Assembly (NCBI RefSeq): GCF_035222375.1
Contig: NC_085889.1
Coordinates: 1,984,001-2,048,000 of the forward strand
DNA from: Podospora pseudocomata
Lineage: Eukaryota > Ascomycota > Sordariomycetes > Sordariales > Podosporaceae
DNA: 64,000 bases
Direction: 5' to 3'
How positions within the stretch are numbered: the stretch's first letter is position 1; every line of letters begins with the position of its first letter. Under the pieces are notes generated by a model. It searched no databases. It was not told where the DNA came from and saw only the letters and a list, made by a program, of their open reading frames with translations. The position numbers and the translations under genes were made by a program. Of the stretch, positions 44,617 through 56,901 are shown piece by piece.

Positions 44617-45965
44617 GTTGTTTGTTGTGGGAGCGCGAAGAGCCTGCTCGCAAGGGCTATGGGGAAAGTGGAGGGGGAGGGGAGCGCGGTGAGAGGCGCT
44701 CGGTACCCTATTCGCGAGTGTAATGAGGTTGGGTGTGGTGTGGTGTTGACGGTGGTAGTAGTCTATGTAGGATGATATTGCTGGCACAAAAGAACCGCGC
44801 TGGAGGAGAGGGTATCGAGATCGCGAAAATGAACAGGGAAAACACAAGCGCCAAAAATTGAAAAGAAGTTCAAACAGGGGACAAAAAACGGCGGTGGGCA
44901 CGGCTGTGTTAATGAATGGTAGCTTTTTCTGGCGAAGGCCATCAGACACCAGAGGAATCTCAGGAGGTCGGCCCAAACGAGGTTAGCGGGTTTGTGGCGC
45001 GGTCTCACGTTTGCTCGCAGAACAGCCGCTCGCTCGCGTCGGGATCATTGAACCCCTGCTCTGGAACTGTTAAAGGTTGCAGTGGATCCTACACCGAGTA
45101 TCTACCTTTGCCATGTTCCTTTCTCGCAACGGCAATTGTATGAATATGCAGGGGATGATTAGTGGAATAGGCTGTATGTAATAACCAGCACCAGATGTCC
45201 CGGACGGCCATTCCCCAGGTCAAGGTCTGAATCGAGTGCGAATCACGGTCAACGACTGGGTCTCGATTCTCGAGGGGATCACCGGTGAAGTGGGTCGCTG
45301 ATTTGAAGCGCTTGGCTGGTTACGAAGAGCCGTCTTGGCAAGAAGCTGCTTAAATCCAACGCAGGCCGGGGCAGGCTCGGCAGCAAAAACCGTTTCAGAA
45401 CGGCGATCGTCAGGCACGTTCAATCGTCAAACAGACATCTGCCCCGTGCTCAGTATGAAAGCGACGACAATGTCACTGTCTTGTCATGGCTCTTTTGCTG
45501 TCCAACCCCTCCAACGAAGCCGTCATCATTCCTTTGATGCTTATCCCAACAGAGCACGCTTCTCGAACCCAACTATAAACACCTGCATGCTGCACGACTC
45601 AGCCCCAACTATGGCGTGGGCGGCTCAGTGCCGTTACCCCACCGCGGGGAAAGGAATGGGGAGTGTACAGCACAAGGCCCTCTTGAGGACCGCCGCTTGG
45701 GCTCGGGGCCTGGTGTGCGGGAAACAGTCAAGACATCGTGGCCAGGGCGGCCGAGTTTGGGCCTCTTCTATCGGCACCTTTTCGGGTTGCTGCAACATCA
45801 CAAGCATCTTCTGGCGTACAGACCGAATCTCAATTTACGAAACATGCCTCTGTCAGTAGCTGCAAACATCTAGCTGATTAAACCACCAAACTAATTCCCG
45901 CCGCTCTGTAAAGCATCCCAAACCATGCCCAGCCAAGAACCGGTGCCCCCTTTCTCAACGTCAAG
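44617..45965. other. Intergenic, 1.35 kb
   Basis: Promoter side of the syntaxin gene and downstream of the MEMO gene. A 174-codon plus frame at 45335-45859 has irregular composition and no known motif, so I do not call it. No RNA gene or repeat seen. Confidence 0.5.
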
Positions 45966-47036
45966 TCAGACTACCGCATAAGCAGAGGCATAGCTGACGC
46001 TGAAGTCGAAGCTCTTCTTCACCAAATTGCTTCTCTGGTACTGCACAAATTTGAACTTTCCTTTTCCATCGACGGCTTCCAAGGCTGCCATGATTACACC
46101 AATTGGATGCCTGCCGCAGACAGTGTTGTGGCTATCCTGAACCACCTTGTAGAATTCACTATGCTCACCAGACTCCACGGCATCCATGGCCAACTGGTCC
46201 AGCACTTTGATGACATCGTGGATCTCAGGCTCTTCAGAACTGATGCCGAGTTTGCTCCAATCTGGCGGGGTGACGTTCAGGACTTCGTGCCGCACACCCT
46301 TGGACCGTGGCGCGTCCATGTCACGAATCGCACCGTCAGAAAAATGAGGTCGGTAGCTGAATCGGGATCCCCAGTGACAGAAATCGGACGAGACGATCCA
46401 GGCTGTGGTGGGGTCCTTCAGGTACGAGGACAGCAACTTTCCAAAGGCCTTTTCTTCTTCGGCAGATCCATCGCCCACGAGTATCGGAACTATGGGCGGG
46501 TACTTTGTGCTGTCGTCTCCGAAGGTCTGCTGAAGTCTCTTCCAGAGGAATGGAACGTGCATTTCCAGAGAATGTTCATCGACGTCTCGGCGGGCGGGTA
46601 TATCGGTGAACTTGCCCGTTTCCCTCAGCTCGTTTACCGTGTTCCTATCCACCACGAGGTCCCCAAAGGGTGTTGCATATTTGCTGAATGTGGTTAATGC
46701 GCATCCGCGAAGATAATATGTGTGGGACGGTCCGAGAATGAAGACCCGTTTCGCCGCTCTGAGGTCGAGAGCCTTGTAGGCCCAGGCTGCGCAAGGCCCA
46801 GAATATGAATAGCCGGCATGGCTTCGAATCAAAGTCAGCATATTGAATCATCTCTCACAAGACACCGGGCTGTTTCTCGCTTACGGAGCTATAATCACTC
46901 GGGCGCCAGGCACAGGGAGACCATGGTCATCCAGCTGGTCAGGCACACGGCTTAGGAACCCGTCGAGTTGCGATGACAACTCCTTCTCATCATCATCGTA
47001 CCAGGATCCAGCATGGCTAGCATCCCGTGTGGCCAT
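45966..47036 (-). CDS. mho1: MEMO1 family protein
   Basis: Member of the MEMO/AMMECR-associated dioxygenase-like family (yeast Mho1); eukaryotic members act in motility, redox and iron-linked signalling, with the biochemical role still debated. Exons are 46885-47036 and 45966-46821, 335 residues. The start MATRDASHAGSWYDDDEKEL is typical. Conserved segments are GARVIIAPHAGYSYSGPCAA, VFILGPSHTYYLRGCALTTF, VDEHSLEMHVPFLWKRLQ, IVPILVGDGS, WIVSSDFCHWGSRF and NTVCGRHPIGVIMAALE. The His residues of the APHAGY, GPSH and EHSLE motifs and the Cys in TVCGR, equivalent to the putative metal site, are all kept. Full length for the family. Confidence 0.94.
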
Positions 47037-47531
47037 GTTTGTCTGGGGGCTGAGTTTCAAAGGAACTTTGAAAATAACACAAAGAATCTGAGCTGGTTAT
47101 CTGAATCGAGTAGCATCGAGGAATGGGAGAAGCAGCTCCTTGCCACATGGACGGTTGGGCTACCACCTAGCTCAGGTGGGGTTAGATAGGTAGGTAGCTA
47201 CTTGGAGCTCTGCCCCGCACTGACGTCCGTGGTCAGTTGCACTTCATGTCACCAGCGAATTCAAGAGCAAAGTGCATAGTAAAGAAAAATCAGGTCTGAG
47301 CATGTCTTTTGAATAAAATAACTAGAATGTATCGTCCACCAGAAAACCCTGTCCCAGATCCAGTTAACTCTTGACTGCCTCAAACCACAAACACCATCCG
47401 ACCAAGAGGTATCAACAAACATCCACAACCTACTCAAACACAGTGTATACACAAATCCACTCCGTGACGCCATGCTTCCCAGCCACTTGAACAAATCTTG
47501 AACTAAAGCCCACCATTTCTCACTCGGCCCA
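47037..47531. other. Spacer with TAGG repeat
   Basis: Promoter of the MEMO gene and downstream of the next minus-strand gene. A short TAGATAGGTAGGTAG run lies near 47186. No gene. Confidence 0.45.
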
Positions 47532-48341
47532 TCAGTACACGCCAACACCCTGGGTCCGCCCGCTCCCGTTGGCTGCTCCCCAGTCCCGTCTCCCAGCGCA
47601 AGCCAAACATCGCCTGTGCTCCCCAAGATTGCTGACCGAGCAGCTGAAGCATACCGTCTTCCCACACGCTCCGCACGTGTTTTCTCCCATTTCGCCGCCT
47701 CCATCTATCTCCATCATGATGCCATCCTGATCACCACAGGCATCCGACTCCAGCAGCCCCACGCCACAGTCGTCACATGTTGTTGAAGCCACCGCTGTGG
47801 ATGAGTTGGGCATCGCATCTGGGGATGGCGAAGAGGTCAAAGACGCCTGAGACGACGACGGGCTAGCCACAGTTCGTGTGGGGAGCTTCCAGAAGCTGTG
47901 GAGGGAGCGTTGGTGTTGCTCGGGGTGCACCTCTGAGGGAACTAAGGTTGGAGTCGGTTCAGTGACTTGAACTTGGGGCGGCGACGGCGCTTGTTGCTGA
48001 GTATGTTGCTGCTGTTGTGCAGAGAATAGCAAATTTAGGGTACGTTCTGCGAGATGGAAAAAAGAGAGGTAAGTCACTGTGCCCAAACTCATCATGGTAA
48101 AACGAATCGGGGGGCTCCTACGGTGAATGATTGCCTCAGGTGGCCTATTATCGCGGAAGCGCTTCCTGGTGCGGCCAGGCATGTGTGAGGAGGTGGGGAG
48201 ACGGGGCGAAAAGAAGCCGCGCCTAGCCGTATCCATCGCACTGATGGCATCGAAGTTGAAGCTGCTCGCCCGAGGTGGTGATGCAAGGGCTGAGCTAAAG
48301 GAGCTCAGGTGCGAGTCGGACCGTTTGCGCTTGATGACCAT
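47532..48341 (-). CDS. Cys-rich zinc-ribbon-like hypothetical protein
   Basis: Exons are 48122-48341 and 47532-48046 (intron 75 bp), 244 residues, opening MVIKRKRSDSHLSSF. I do not recognise a named family. Residues 35-80 hold a basic conserved-looking segment (MPGRTRKRFRDNRPPEA), continuing over the junction as IIHQRTLNLLFSAQ. A Gln-rich tract and a low-complexity Ser/Thr/Pro region follow, with RSLHSFWKLP in the middle. The C-terminus has paired cysteines, CDDCG then CGACGKTVCFSCSV and RRCLACAG, which look like one or two zinc ribbons. The retained frame across the intron suggested a longer product, but splicing gives a better join. The RTRKRFRDNRP and zinc region could bind nucleic acid; that is inference. 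Confidence 0.75.
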   Translation of the reverse strand: MVIKRKRSDSHLSSFSSALASPPRASSFNFDAISAMDTARRGFFSPRLPTSSHMPGRTRKRFRDNRPPEAIIHRRSPPIRFTMMSLGTVTYLSFFHLAERTLNLLFSAQQQQHTQQQAPSPPQVQVTEPTPTLVPSEVHPEQHQRSLHSFWKLPTRTVASPSSSQASLTSSPSPDAMPNSSTAVASTTCDDCGVGLLESDACGDQDGIMMEIDGGGEMGENTCGACGKTVCFSCSVSNLGEHRRCLACAGRRDWGAANGSGRTQGVGVY

Positions 48342-48961
48342 TTTCACAGATCAATGCATTGACAACTTGGGAGTAACAATGTTGGAAATATCCGTACTCT
48401 CATCAAAAGAAACCACACGGACGCTGTCGAGGTTGCTCGAGTGACAAGCAAAGAAAGACGGAAACAGCCATCGAGTTCAAGGGGGTCCAGACGCGACTGT
48501 GCCACGACCACACGCGTAAATCTTTGAGTGCATGGTCCGTGCTTTTTCGCGTTCGGCTCCTTGATGCAGGTTGGTACATACAAGTAGTGTAGCAGCAAAG
48601 CTCTCGAGACCTTCCATCCTTGGTCTCTCACTTTACAGGGAACTTTTCGAGCTTCAGTCTATAAGATTGGTTGGACCTTTGTCGAAGAATAGAAGTTATA
48701 TCAGTATTCGTTGCCAAGCTCGTCCAGGCCTCTCCAGCTCTTTGTGGTCGATGAGCTCTTGGCGTCCCGTGATCTGGCGCTGCTGACGTGAGGCCCAATC
48801 GAACGTGTCTCTTCCTCATATCCCCGCACTACGCGTCACCTTTCAACATCCTTTTCACAGCACACCTAACATTCTTCGAAGATTGGTACAAATTTTAGTC
48901 GATGAACTGAGATGTCTTTGCTAGGTCTTAATATTCTACGCCACCTGATTGACATTTCCAG
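48342..48961. promoter_or_regulatory. Divergent spacer Cys-rich gene / polymerase kappa
   Basis: 620 bp between two start codons, so both promoters lie here. No gene seen. Confidence 0.45.
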
Positions 48962-50949
48962 ATGACCTCGGGCGAGTCAGCACAGCAAGCAAAGGAGCCA
49001 CGCTCTCCAGAGCTTGGACCATTCAAGGACCAAATAGCACGACCTCAAGATCCAGATAGTGAAAATACCAATGCCGATCTTGCCTCGCTAAAGTACTCAC
49101 TTCTTGGTCCGTCCTTGACAAAGGCCGGCCAGGACAAGGTTGATCAGTCCAAGGTAAACCCATCGCTTCCAAGTCTCCTGATATTGCAGTGCCGAGTTCT
49201 GACTACCGGTCTCAGGTCGCCGAAGTTATCTATAATTCTTCCAAAGGTTCCAAGTTCTTCAACCGTGAGGAGGAAAGAGACAAAGCCCTGACGGTTAAGA
49301 TTGATCAAATCCTCGCCAAAAAGCGACAGTTGGAGAAGCTAGACCTCTCTCGGGAGCTCAGGGCTGCAGATGCGCTGCTTGCACAACTCGAGGCCTCACG
49401 TGATCTTACTCAACACATTGTTCATATCGATTGCGATGCCTTCTACGCCGCTGTTGAACAACTGGACCGTCCCGAGCTCGCAGACCTCCCCTTTGCCGTG
49501 GGTGGGGGCGTTCTGACAACCTGTAACTATGTAGCTCGGAGATTTGGATGCCGAAGCGGCATGGCCGGCTTTGTGGCAAAAAATCTCTGCCCCCAGCTCA
49601 TTTTGCTTCCACTCAATTTCGACAAGTATAACGCAAAGGCTGCCGAGGTGCGAGAGATCTTAGCAGACTACGACCCCCGGTTCGAAAGTGCCAGTATTGA
49701 CGAGGCCTATCTCAACATCACCCAGTACAGCATCGACCACGGCATGGAAGCTGCCGATGTGGTGTCCCAAATGAGAAGGGAGATACATGAAAAGACACAC
49801 ATCACCGTGTCCGCAGGGATTGCAGCCAATGCACGTCTGGCGAAAATCTGCTCCAACATGAATAAGCCTAACGGACAATACGTTCTTCCTCGTGACCGGG
49901 TCGTCATCATGGAGTTCATGCGGGACCTCTCGTGCCGGCAAGTCAACGGTATCGGACGAGTTCTAGAGCGGGAGCTTGGTGCCGTTGGCATAAGCACCTG
50001 CGGCGACGTTTATACGCAACGACAGTTCATCGAGAAACTTTTCGGTGAGAAGACCTACAACTTCCTTTTGCGGTGCTATCTTGGCCTTGGACGCACGAGC
50101 ATACAGCCTGCCGAAGAGTATGAGCGCAAGAGTGTTGGAACAGAGCGCACGTTCCGTGACATGGATAATCCGACCCAGTTACGTGAGCAGCTCAGACGAA
50201 TAGCAGAAGAGTTGGAAAAGGATATGCGGCGGGCTGAATGCAAAGGTCGGACTCTCTGCATCAAGGTCAAGCTACATACGTATGAGGTGCTCACACGTCA
50301 AATAGCGCCGCCAAAGGCGGTCTATCTCGCCGATGACTTGTACGACTACGCACTGCCAATGCTGGTGAAGCTTGAACAAGAGGTCCCTAATATGAAGTTA
50401 CGCCTCCTGGGCCTCCGATGTACCCATCTACTCAGCACAAAAAAGCCAGATACAATGGCCTTTTTTGGGTTCAGACCGAGAAGGGTGGGCTCTGTAGAGA
50501 CTGGGGAATCTACCAGCCGCATGAATCCAAAGAAAGCCGCTGGCACTGGAGAAGAGTGGGAGGAGTGGCCCTCTGAAGCACGCAACGATGTCCTCCTGGC
50601 TGAGCGCGCAGGGAGCAGCTCAGGGACCGACAGTCCATTCTGGAGACATGGCAAAGAAGTTCTCCCCAACCCGAAGAAGGAAAAACAGCCTGCTGAGGTG
50701 ATGCAGGAGGAGCTTTGGGACTGCCCAATATGCAACCGACCACAAACGCCTGATGAAAGACAGTTCAATGAGCACATTGATCTATGTCTCTCGAGGCAAA
50801 CTATTCGAGACGCCATTCAACAGGTCGCTGCTTCAACCCCTCCACCCGGCAAGCCCAGTATTCCTGAAGCAAAGAAGAGCAAAGATAAGAAGAGAGGAAG
50901 GCAATCAACAGCAGCCGATCCTCGACAGAAGAAGCTTCGGTTTACATGA
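48962..50949 (+). CDS. DNA polymerase kappa (DinB, Y family)
   Basis: Translesion DNA polymerase that bypasses bulky minor-groove adducts in the nucleus. Exons are 48962-49153 and 49216-50949, 641 residues. After a disordered lead comes the kappa-specific N-clasp (KGSKFFNREEERDKALTVKI). The palm has HIVHIDCDAFYAAVEQ with the first catalytic Asp and SASIDEAYLNI with the catalytic Asp-Glu. AVGGGVLTTCNYVARRFGC is in the fingers and LAKICSNMNKPNGQY and VNGIGRVLERELGAVG (helix-hairpin-helix) in the thumb. The little-finger domain contains SVGTERTFRDMD. A C-terminal UBZ4 ubiquitin-binding zinc finger (WDCPICNRPQTPDERQFNEH then DLCLSRQ) and a basic tail complete it. One UBZ is present, where vertebrate kappa has two. 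It converges on the TRK gene. Confidence 0.95.
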
Positions 50950-51237
50950 GAGCAAGCTGTGGTGCGATGGGCAGTTAGCTTTCTACCAAGTGATGATTGG
51001 TGGAAAGGGAAGCACAATCTCAGGATAAGTAGATACCTGCATTTATAGGAGCACTGGAAGGCTCACACATCCATGTAACTGAAAAAAACATGTGACTATG
51101 TCTTGGTTCAAAATAACAGACAGAGCGCCGCCGAAATGCTGACGATTACGATGCATCGTATTTGCCCGAATGACGAGATCTACATGTTAAAAGCAATGTA
51201 CGGTTCCGGCCTCACTGTCTCGCCAGAGACGAGCTGA

Positions 51238-53490
51238 CTAGGCTTCACTGCTTACTCGACGGTTGCCCCCCATGCTCATCCTAATCTGATGATCCTCCTC
51301 CTCTTCCTGCTCAAGCTCCTCACCGGGAAGTCGAACAGCCCTATCTAGGGCGACCGGTAACCCCCTGTGCCTGCCACGAAGCATGACAACACAAAGTAAG
51401 AGTTTTGACACGGGATGCCAACCCCCACAAAAACTGTATGAGTCGTGTGGTACTCCAACGCTGATGCCAACGCAGCCATACGCCGACACCACCTCGAATA
51501 TGACGTTGAAAACACTGAAGTTGATGGGATCTGCCATGAAGTTGCTCGTATTGATGGTAACGATGACCAAAATCGCCAGACTTAACCACCAGAGGTCGTG
51601 GGCCAATTGTCCGTGTATCTGCTGGCTGATGAAGCTGATGCGCGACTCGGGCCTCCGGAGAGAAGGTGGCCGAGCCCCAACACCATGCCATGTTACCGTC
51701 CAACTAAACGCTCGGTGAAGTGCTGACAGGCCGCCTTGAGGGGAAACCCTACTGGGTGGCGGTCCGTGATGAGTGAGGGGAGATTGTTCTGGATCTGAAT
51801 CAGGCGCATCGTCTTCAACATAGATACCAAGAGACCGCTCTTCATAGACGTTTGAATGTCGCATTGTGACCACCACCGGGTACGCTGATATATACATCAT
51901 GATCACATACAAGACTTGCAGTCCGGTGTATACTGATGGGATGGGAACAACATAAAACCCACCCGAACGTACGGCTACACCCAGTGGTCAACAGATCAGC
52001 AACCATGTGCTATAAAAGAGGACTCGGTTCAGCTTACCAATAGCTTGAAACAACCCATCAAGCACGCGAGATCCAGGAGGTATGCTTTCGATAGGTGGGT
52101 TGCCAATGTTGAGAACCTCGAAAGCGACCCAGTCAATGCTGTTCAGCAAAACGAGCATAAACAATAGCCACCAAGTGGCGCGAGCGGGAAAGAGGTTGGT
52201 ATAGATGCGGCGCGGGTACTGAAGAATAAATTTCAAGGTGTCCTTAAGGGGGTTGTACTCCTCCTCTCGTGTCACCAGAGATAACAACCTCAAGAGAGAC
52301 CAAACAATGAGCCTCAAAAAGACAGGATAGGCCGTATTGCCGGCGAGAATCATCAGCCCCATGGTGACAAGAACAAAGTATGAGTTCTGAAAGGGAATCA
52401 TATTGGCATCCAAGAGCGACATTCCTGAATTGTTGAATGCCGAGGCGCCGTTGAATATCCCCAGCCACCAGGGGTTTATGCCATTTCTCAGCGGCGGCTC
52501 GGCTTGGTTGTTGTTGATCCAGGCTCCGAGCGCGATGCAGCCAAGAGACTGCCAGAGGACAAAGTAGACAGGCACAAGCAAGGCAAGGACTTTGAGCGCT
52601 CGATACTCGCAACCGCCTAGCTGTTCCCGTTCTTCGTTGGTCAGGTCGAAGAACTGAGCGTTTCTATTGCTGGAACGATGAGTGAGGAAGCTTCGCATGC
52701 CAGAATGACACTTTGTGCCCTCTTCTGGCCTGCCATGAGCGAGTACGCTTCGGTATACTGGCTGGTTATCGAGGGGGACATGTTGGGCCGCTGTTGACGT
52801 GGCCTTGATCCCATCGTGGACTTGCATGTCCGGGAGATTAGTGTCTACAAAAGCGATATGAGTGGGATTTGTGTTTTCGGAGGCTTCGCCATTGATACAA
52901 GCTCGATCAAAGTTGGTGGTGGCATCAGCCTCGAGCCGGTTCGTTTGGGGAAGCGAAACGTGCTGGTTATCTATGGAACTCAGTCTGTAAGCTGCGGGTT
53001 GGTGCTGGGCTGTGTGCGATGATAGCGATCGCCGAGATGAACGAAAATTCGGTAATCTGCCGAGACTGAGAGCGCTTCCTCCATGAGAAGTTCGTCGCCG
53101 GCGCTCTGATTGAATCACATCCCGAAAGCGTTGCTCGAAGGCGTGTTTCCTCGTCATGACCGTCCATATAGACACCCAGATGGAGCTGCCAAATATGATG
53201 AGGAGAAAAAGTAGCGACTGCTGCCACGTTGTCAGTTGACTTAGGTTGACTGTGTTCAAGCCAGCTTCCGTCATGGCGGATACAACCAGGAACAAGCTGT
53301 CAGTATAGCTGATGCTCCAAGCTGGACTGGACGACCCCCAAAAGACAAGTGACGAGACCAGACAAACGCTGATGAAGTAGGCATAATGGATGGTTATGAA
53401 GTTCAACGGCGGGAGCCAAGAACGACAACGAGAGATAAGTACCACGGCCCGAGGGTGGTTTTGCGCAAGTTCACGCCGTCGACGCGACAT
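51238..53490 (-). CDS. trk1: TRK-type potassium transporter
   Basis: Plasma-membrane K+ uptake system of the Trk/HKT superfamily. Exons are 52038-53490 and 51238-51974, 729 residues. Four membrane-pore-membrane repeats can be followed by their pore loops: SAMTEAGLNTVNLSQ, GASAFNNSGMSLLDANMI, LFQAIAVRSGGFYVVPI (spliced) and SAYGCVGISVGVPH, each with the filter Gly. The long hydrophilic loop between repeats 1 and 2 (about residues 135-280) is Ser- and Arg-rich and is the usual cytosolic loop of fungal Trk proteins. The C-terminal LRGRHRGLPVALDRAVRLPG is a family hallmark, followed by an acidic stretch and the end. The loop is shorter than in yeast Trk1 but normal for filamentous fungi. Confidence 0.93.
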
Positions 53491-54239
53491 GGTATGGTGG
53501 ACGCTCTGATGGGAGCTAACAGCAGCAAAGCTGACGTAGTCGAGGGACAGGTCCGAACCGCATCAGGCTATGCGTCTAGATGTCGTGGGGCTTCGCGGGG
53601 ACCTGCTTGTTTATAACTGGCAGTGGTCCATAGGTGAAGGGTCTCAGTCTTGTATACCGGGTATCGAAGAGGTATGAAGTTGGAACAGGCCTCACAGACG
53701 TTTGCTTACCCACATCATTCCATGTAGAGGGAACGTTATGGACTAACTTTGACGGGAAGGCGCAGCTGGGGTCAACGGTGCCGAGGCGGCTTGATCGATG
53801 AACTCAAAACGTTTAAATCAATTCATCTGATCTTACACGGCTGTCTTGTCAGCATTCTAACCTGCAGATTGCGGGCAGAGCTTTGCACCTATCCGATTGG
53901 TAAAGGAGGTACACGCCTTCGTGTCATTTTCGGCTGGCTTGGAAGAGCTTTCAAGCTGATTGCAATTATGGACCGTCAAGGTTACCACACCCAGGCCGAG
54001 TTATACTGGGAACAAAGCAATCCTGCCCTGTTTCACTCCACATGAAACGACAGGCCACAAGCCAGCAGTTAGTTCACGACGCCATCAATGAAAACATCGA
54101 CATTGCCACTGACAAACAAGCCAAGATGAAACAACTGTGGAGACTCGATGAACATGGACCGGAACTTTGCATGGCTCTCTTTTTTTTTGTGTATCTCTCA
54201 GTGTGTATATATACAGACCCTTGTACAAGATACCGTTTT
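53491..54239. other. Spacer trk1 / fpr2
   Basis: Promoter of the potassium transporter gene and 3' flank of the FKBP gene. No gene or RNA seen. Confidence 0.5.
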
Positions 54240-55043
54240 CTAGAGCTCGTTGTGCTCCTGAGTATCGTCGGTGTCGGCAATGATGGTCTCAACAACCTCA
54301 GCCGCCTGCTTGGCGACGCTGGCCACCTTTTCAACAACCTTCGCGCTTGCCGTGGCCTCGGGAGCATCGGTGGCCAATTTGGTAACAATCGATTCGGGTT
54401 TTGGCACACCCTCAATGCCAACCAATTCCGTTTCGAAGACTGCAGTGATGAAATGGATTGTTAGTAGTTGCACATCACAGCAAAAGAAACCACAGGAGAC
54501 ACCCCGGGTGGGCTGATGACGCACCAAGAGTAGATCCAGCGGGAATAGGTCCAACATTGCGGTCACCATAGCCGTAGCTTGGGCCAATGGTCAATGTCCG
54601 CTTCTCGCCGATGCACATATCGACGAGACCCTCGTCCCAACTAGGTGATTGATGTTAGCCTTCGCTCCTCGTTTGCAGTTGAAGTTGGACCTTTGGGCGT
54701 AGATACCCCTTGATAACCATGCCAGCTCCAAGCTTGAATGAGAATGGCGATTGACGGTCGTAGCCTGGAAAGTACGCTGTTGTCAGCTTCGATCGACCAT
54801 CGCTTCGTCCCAAAGCCCCCGTGCAGGTGCCAGAGTCGGAGGGCAAGCACGAGACTAACTCGAATCGAACTTCTCGCCATTGGACTTGAGTGTGCCCTTG
54901 TAATGGACATTGATCTTGTCGCCCTTCTTGGTTACGCGATCGCACTCAACGGGGAGCGTGACATCAATCTTGAGGTCATCGGAGGCGAGGACGCCGACAG
55001 CTGCCGAGGCGAGCAGGGAAAGCGAGAGCAGAAGGCCTTGCAT
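54240..55043 (-). CDS. fpr2: ER FKBP-type peptidyl-prolyl isomerase (FKBP2)
   Basis: Proline isomerase acting on folding proteins in the endoplasmic reticulum lumen. Exons are 54860-55043, 54707-54764, 54525-54640 and 54240-54439; 185 residues. A signal peptide ([18 protein letters not shown]) precedes the FKBP fold: [14 protein letters not shown], then across junctions [57 protein letters not shown] and VFETELVGI. Drug-pocket residues (Tyr, Phe, Asp of FDSS, Trp of GWDEGL, and YG) are kept. A C-terminal Ala/Val/Glu-rich extension ends HNEL, an HDEL-like retrieval signal, which fits an ER-resident protein. Introns are 66-95 bp. Confidence 0.95.
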
Positions 55044-56901
55044 TGTGAGGTCTGGAGTGAGCTGCGGGTGGTATTAGACAGGCAAATCTCACAGCGGGTT
55101 TGGGCGCGGAGGGCACGAACAAAATGGTTTCTTGGTGGTTGTGTTTACGAAATACCCAGAATGTGGTTTGTTGGTTGAATGCTTCTGGCCAGCTGGTCAA
55201 TAGACAGCTCCAACCCCAATGTGTTTCGTGGCAATGGCCCCTGTAAGCACCCACACTAGCATCGCTGACGGAATTACCCCACAGTGCTTGATTTGTGCCA
55301 AGCCAAAACTCCATCTCAAACATTAAAGCATCCACCGTCACCAATGCAGCACAAGAGCAATGCTCAACTCACTTGATGATGGCCTCCCATTTCCGCTCCG
55401 AACTCCCCGTCATTTTCGGTGTCGGTCATGTCGCCCTGGTAGGCCGCGAACCACTGGTGTGCTTTGCCACATTGCCTGCGCTACAGATTCGACAGGCACA
55501 CTGGCCCCGCAAACAAGGGGTAATCATGGATGACAATGAGGCGGAATGCACCAAGAACAAAGCCCTTCTTCTCACTTGTGAGTAACGACAAACTTCCTAG
55601 ATTCCGGCCATGGTCTCTAAAATCACTTGAAGTCAAAAATGTCAGTCAATTAAATTTGGGGGCGTTCTTGGGTCGAAGTTGTTGCAGCTGTTCAATGAAG
55701 GCCCAAGTATCGTGAGGCACTTGGCAACAACCAGGTCGAAGACCACAGGAGAACCACAAAACTCACCGAAAATCGAGGGCCTATTTGCCTTTTGAGGCAG
55801 TGACCACCCTCAATATCTCAAGGCACTCGTCGGGGCGTTGTGTAGTCTTTTTCCTGGGCTTCATCATCATGAGTCACTCATCCAGCCACCAGAATATCTA
55901 TGCTGGGTTCAAACTCGACAGTTTCATCAGGTTCAAGGCAACAGCAACTACTGCGCCGTGCCAGCCCCCAGAAAATCCAGGCAACAAATGACTCGCAAAG
56001 TCAAATGGCCCCGAGCTCAGGGTCTTCCCTGAGGCATACGCAGACAAAGCATCAATACGCGTCGTCGTTAACGTCAATGTAGTAGGTTGCAATGTGAGGC
56101 ATTCGCAGTCGCTAAGCCAAGCTGTCTGCCCGTTGGCCCCCAGAGAGGGCCGCGCAACTTCGCTGCTTCAGCTGACCGAGCCCTAAACTGAAGTCCTGGG
56201 GGCATCTCAACTGGTGAGACCTAGGACTCTCTGCCCGCCAGGCTTTACGCCCTGTCGGCATCGCAAACACGACTCGCAGTGGTCGTTGTTGCGATGCCAG
56301 TAACCCAAGATGTACCCGTTGCAAAGTACCCCTCCAAACCCGAGAATTCCATATGCAGCTGACCTGCAGGTCCGGCTGTCACGACACCCTGCTGTGGCCG
56401 CCATTAGAGGAGCTTTCACCCCCACCATCAAGGTCTCTTTGTTGACATGGATGGCCGCCCCCTGGATGTTTTGACTCACGCATTCGAACAGACCGATCCA
56501 CTCCCAATAGGTTCCTAACAATATAAGCGAAGGATACAAGGCACCGAGCTCTTCCCCAGGTTATGAGACTTGGCCTTGCAGTCTGCCTGGGGTTTAGCAT
56601 GTCCTCACCGAAGCACTGAGCACCGCCCCTGGTATGATGCCTTGTCCCTAATCGCCTCCACGACTGGGGCCGCAAACCTATTCTAGCTTGGGCCGTCAGG
56701 ATAATGGTTTGTGGTTTGCTTCCATCGTTATCTCAAACTCGTTTTTTTTGTATATATATCCTCAGTCCCAAACCATGTTGCCCAGTGCTATTCCTCACCC
56801 GACAAGCCCTCGAAAATCCATCACTCTGTAACCTACGGCCCAATTCCACAATATTCTTTACAAGAAGCCTCTTCCACCTACTTTTCAGAGTAACGTTTGC
56901 C
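55044..56901. other. Intergenic, 1.9 kb, no gene seen
   Basis: Between the FKBP start and the next small gene. Frames on both strands stay under 110 codons, overlap and have no family likeness. The right end (56700-56900) is CT-rich with a TTTTGTATATATATCC stretch near 56747, a plausible promoter/leader for the next gene. Confidence 0.5.

Noticed and set aside
45335-45859. 174-codon plus frame in the intergenic region
   Set aside because: No known motif, irregular composition, no intron or promoter support.
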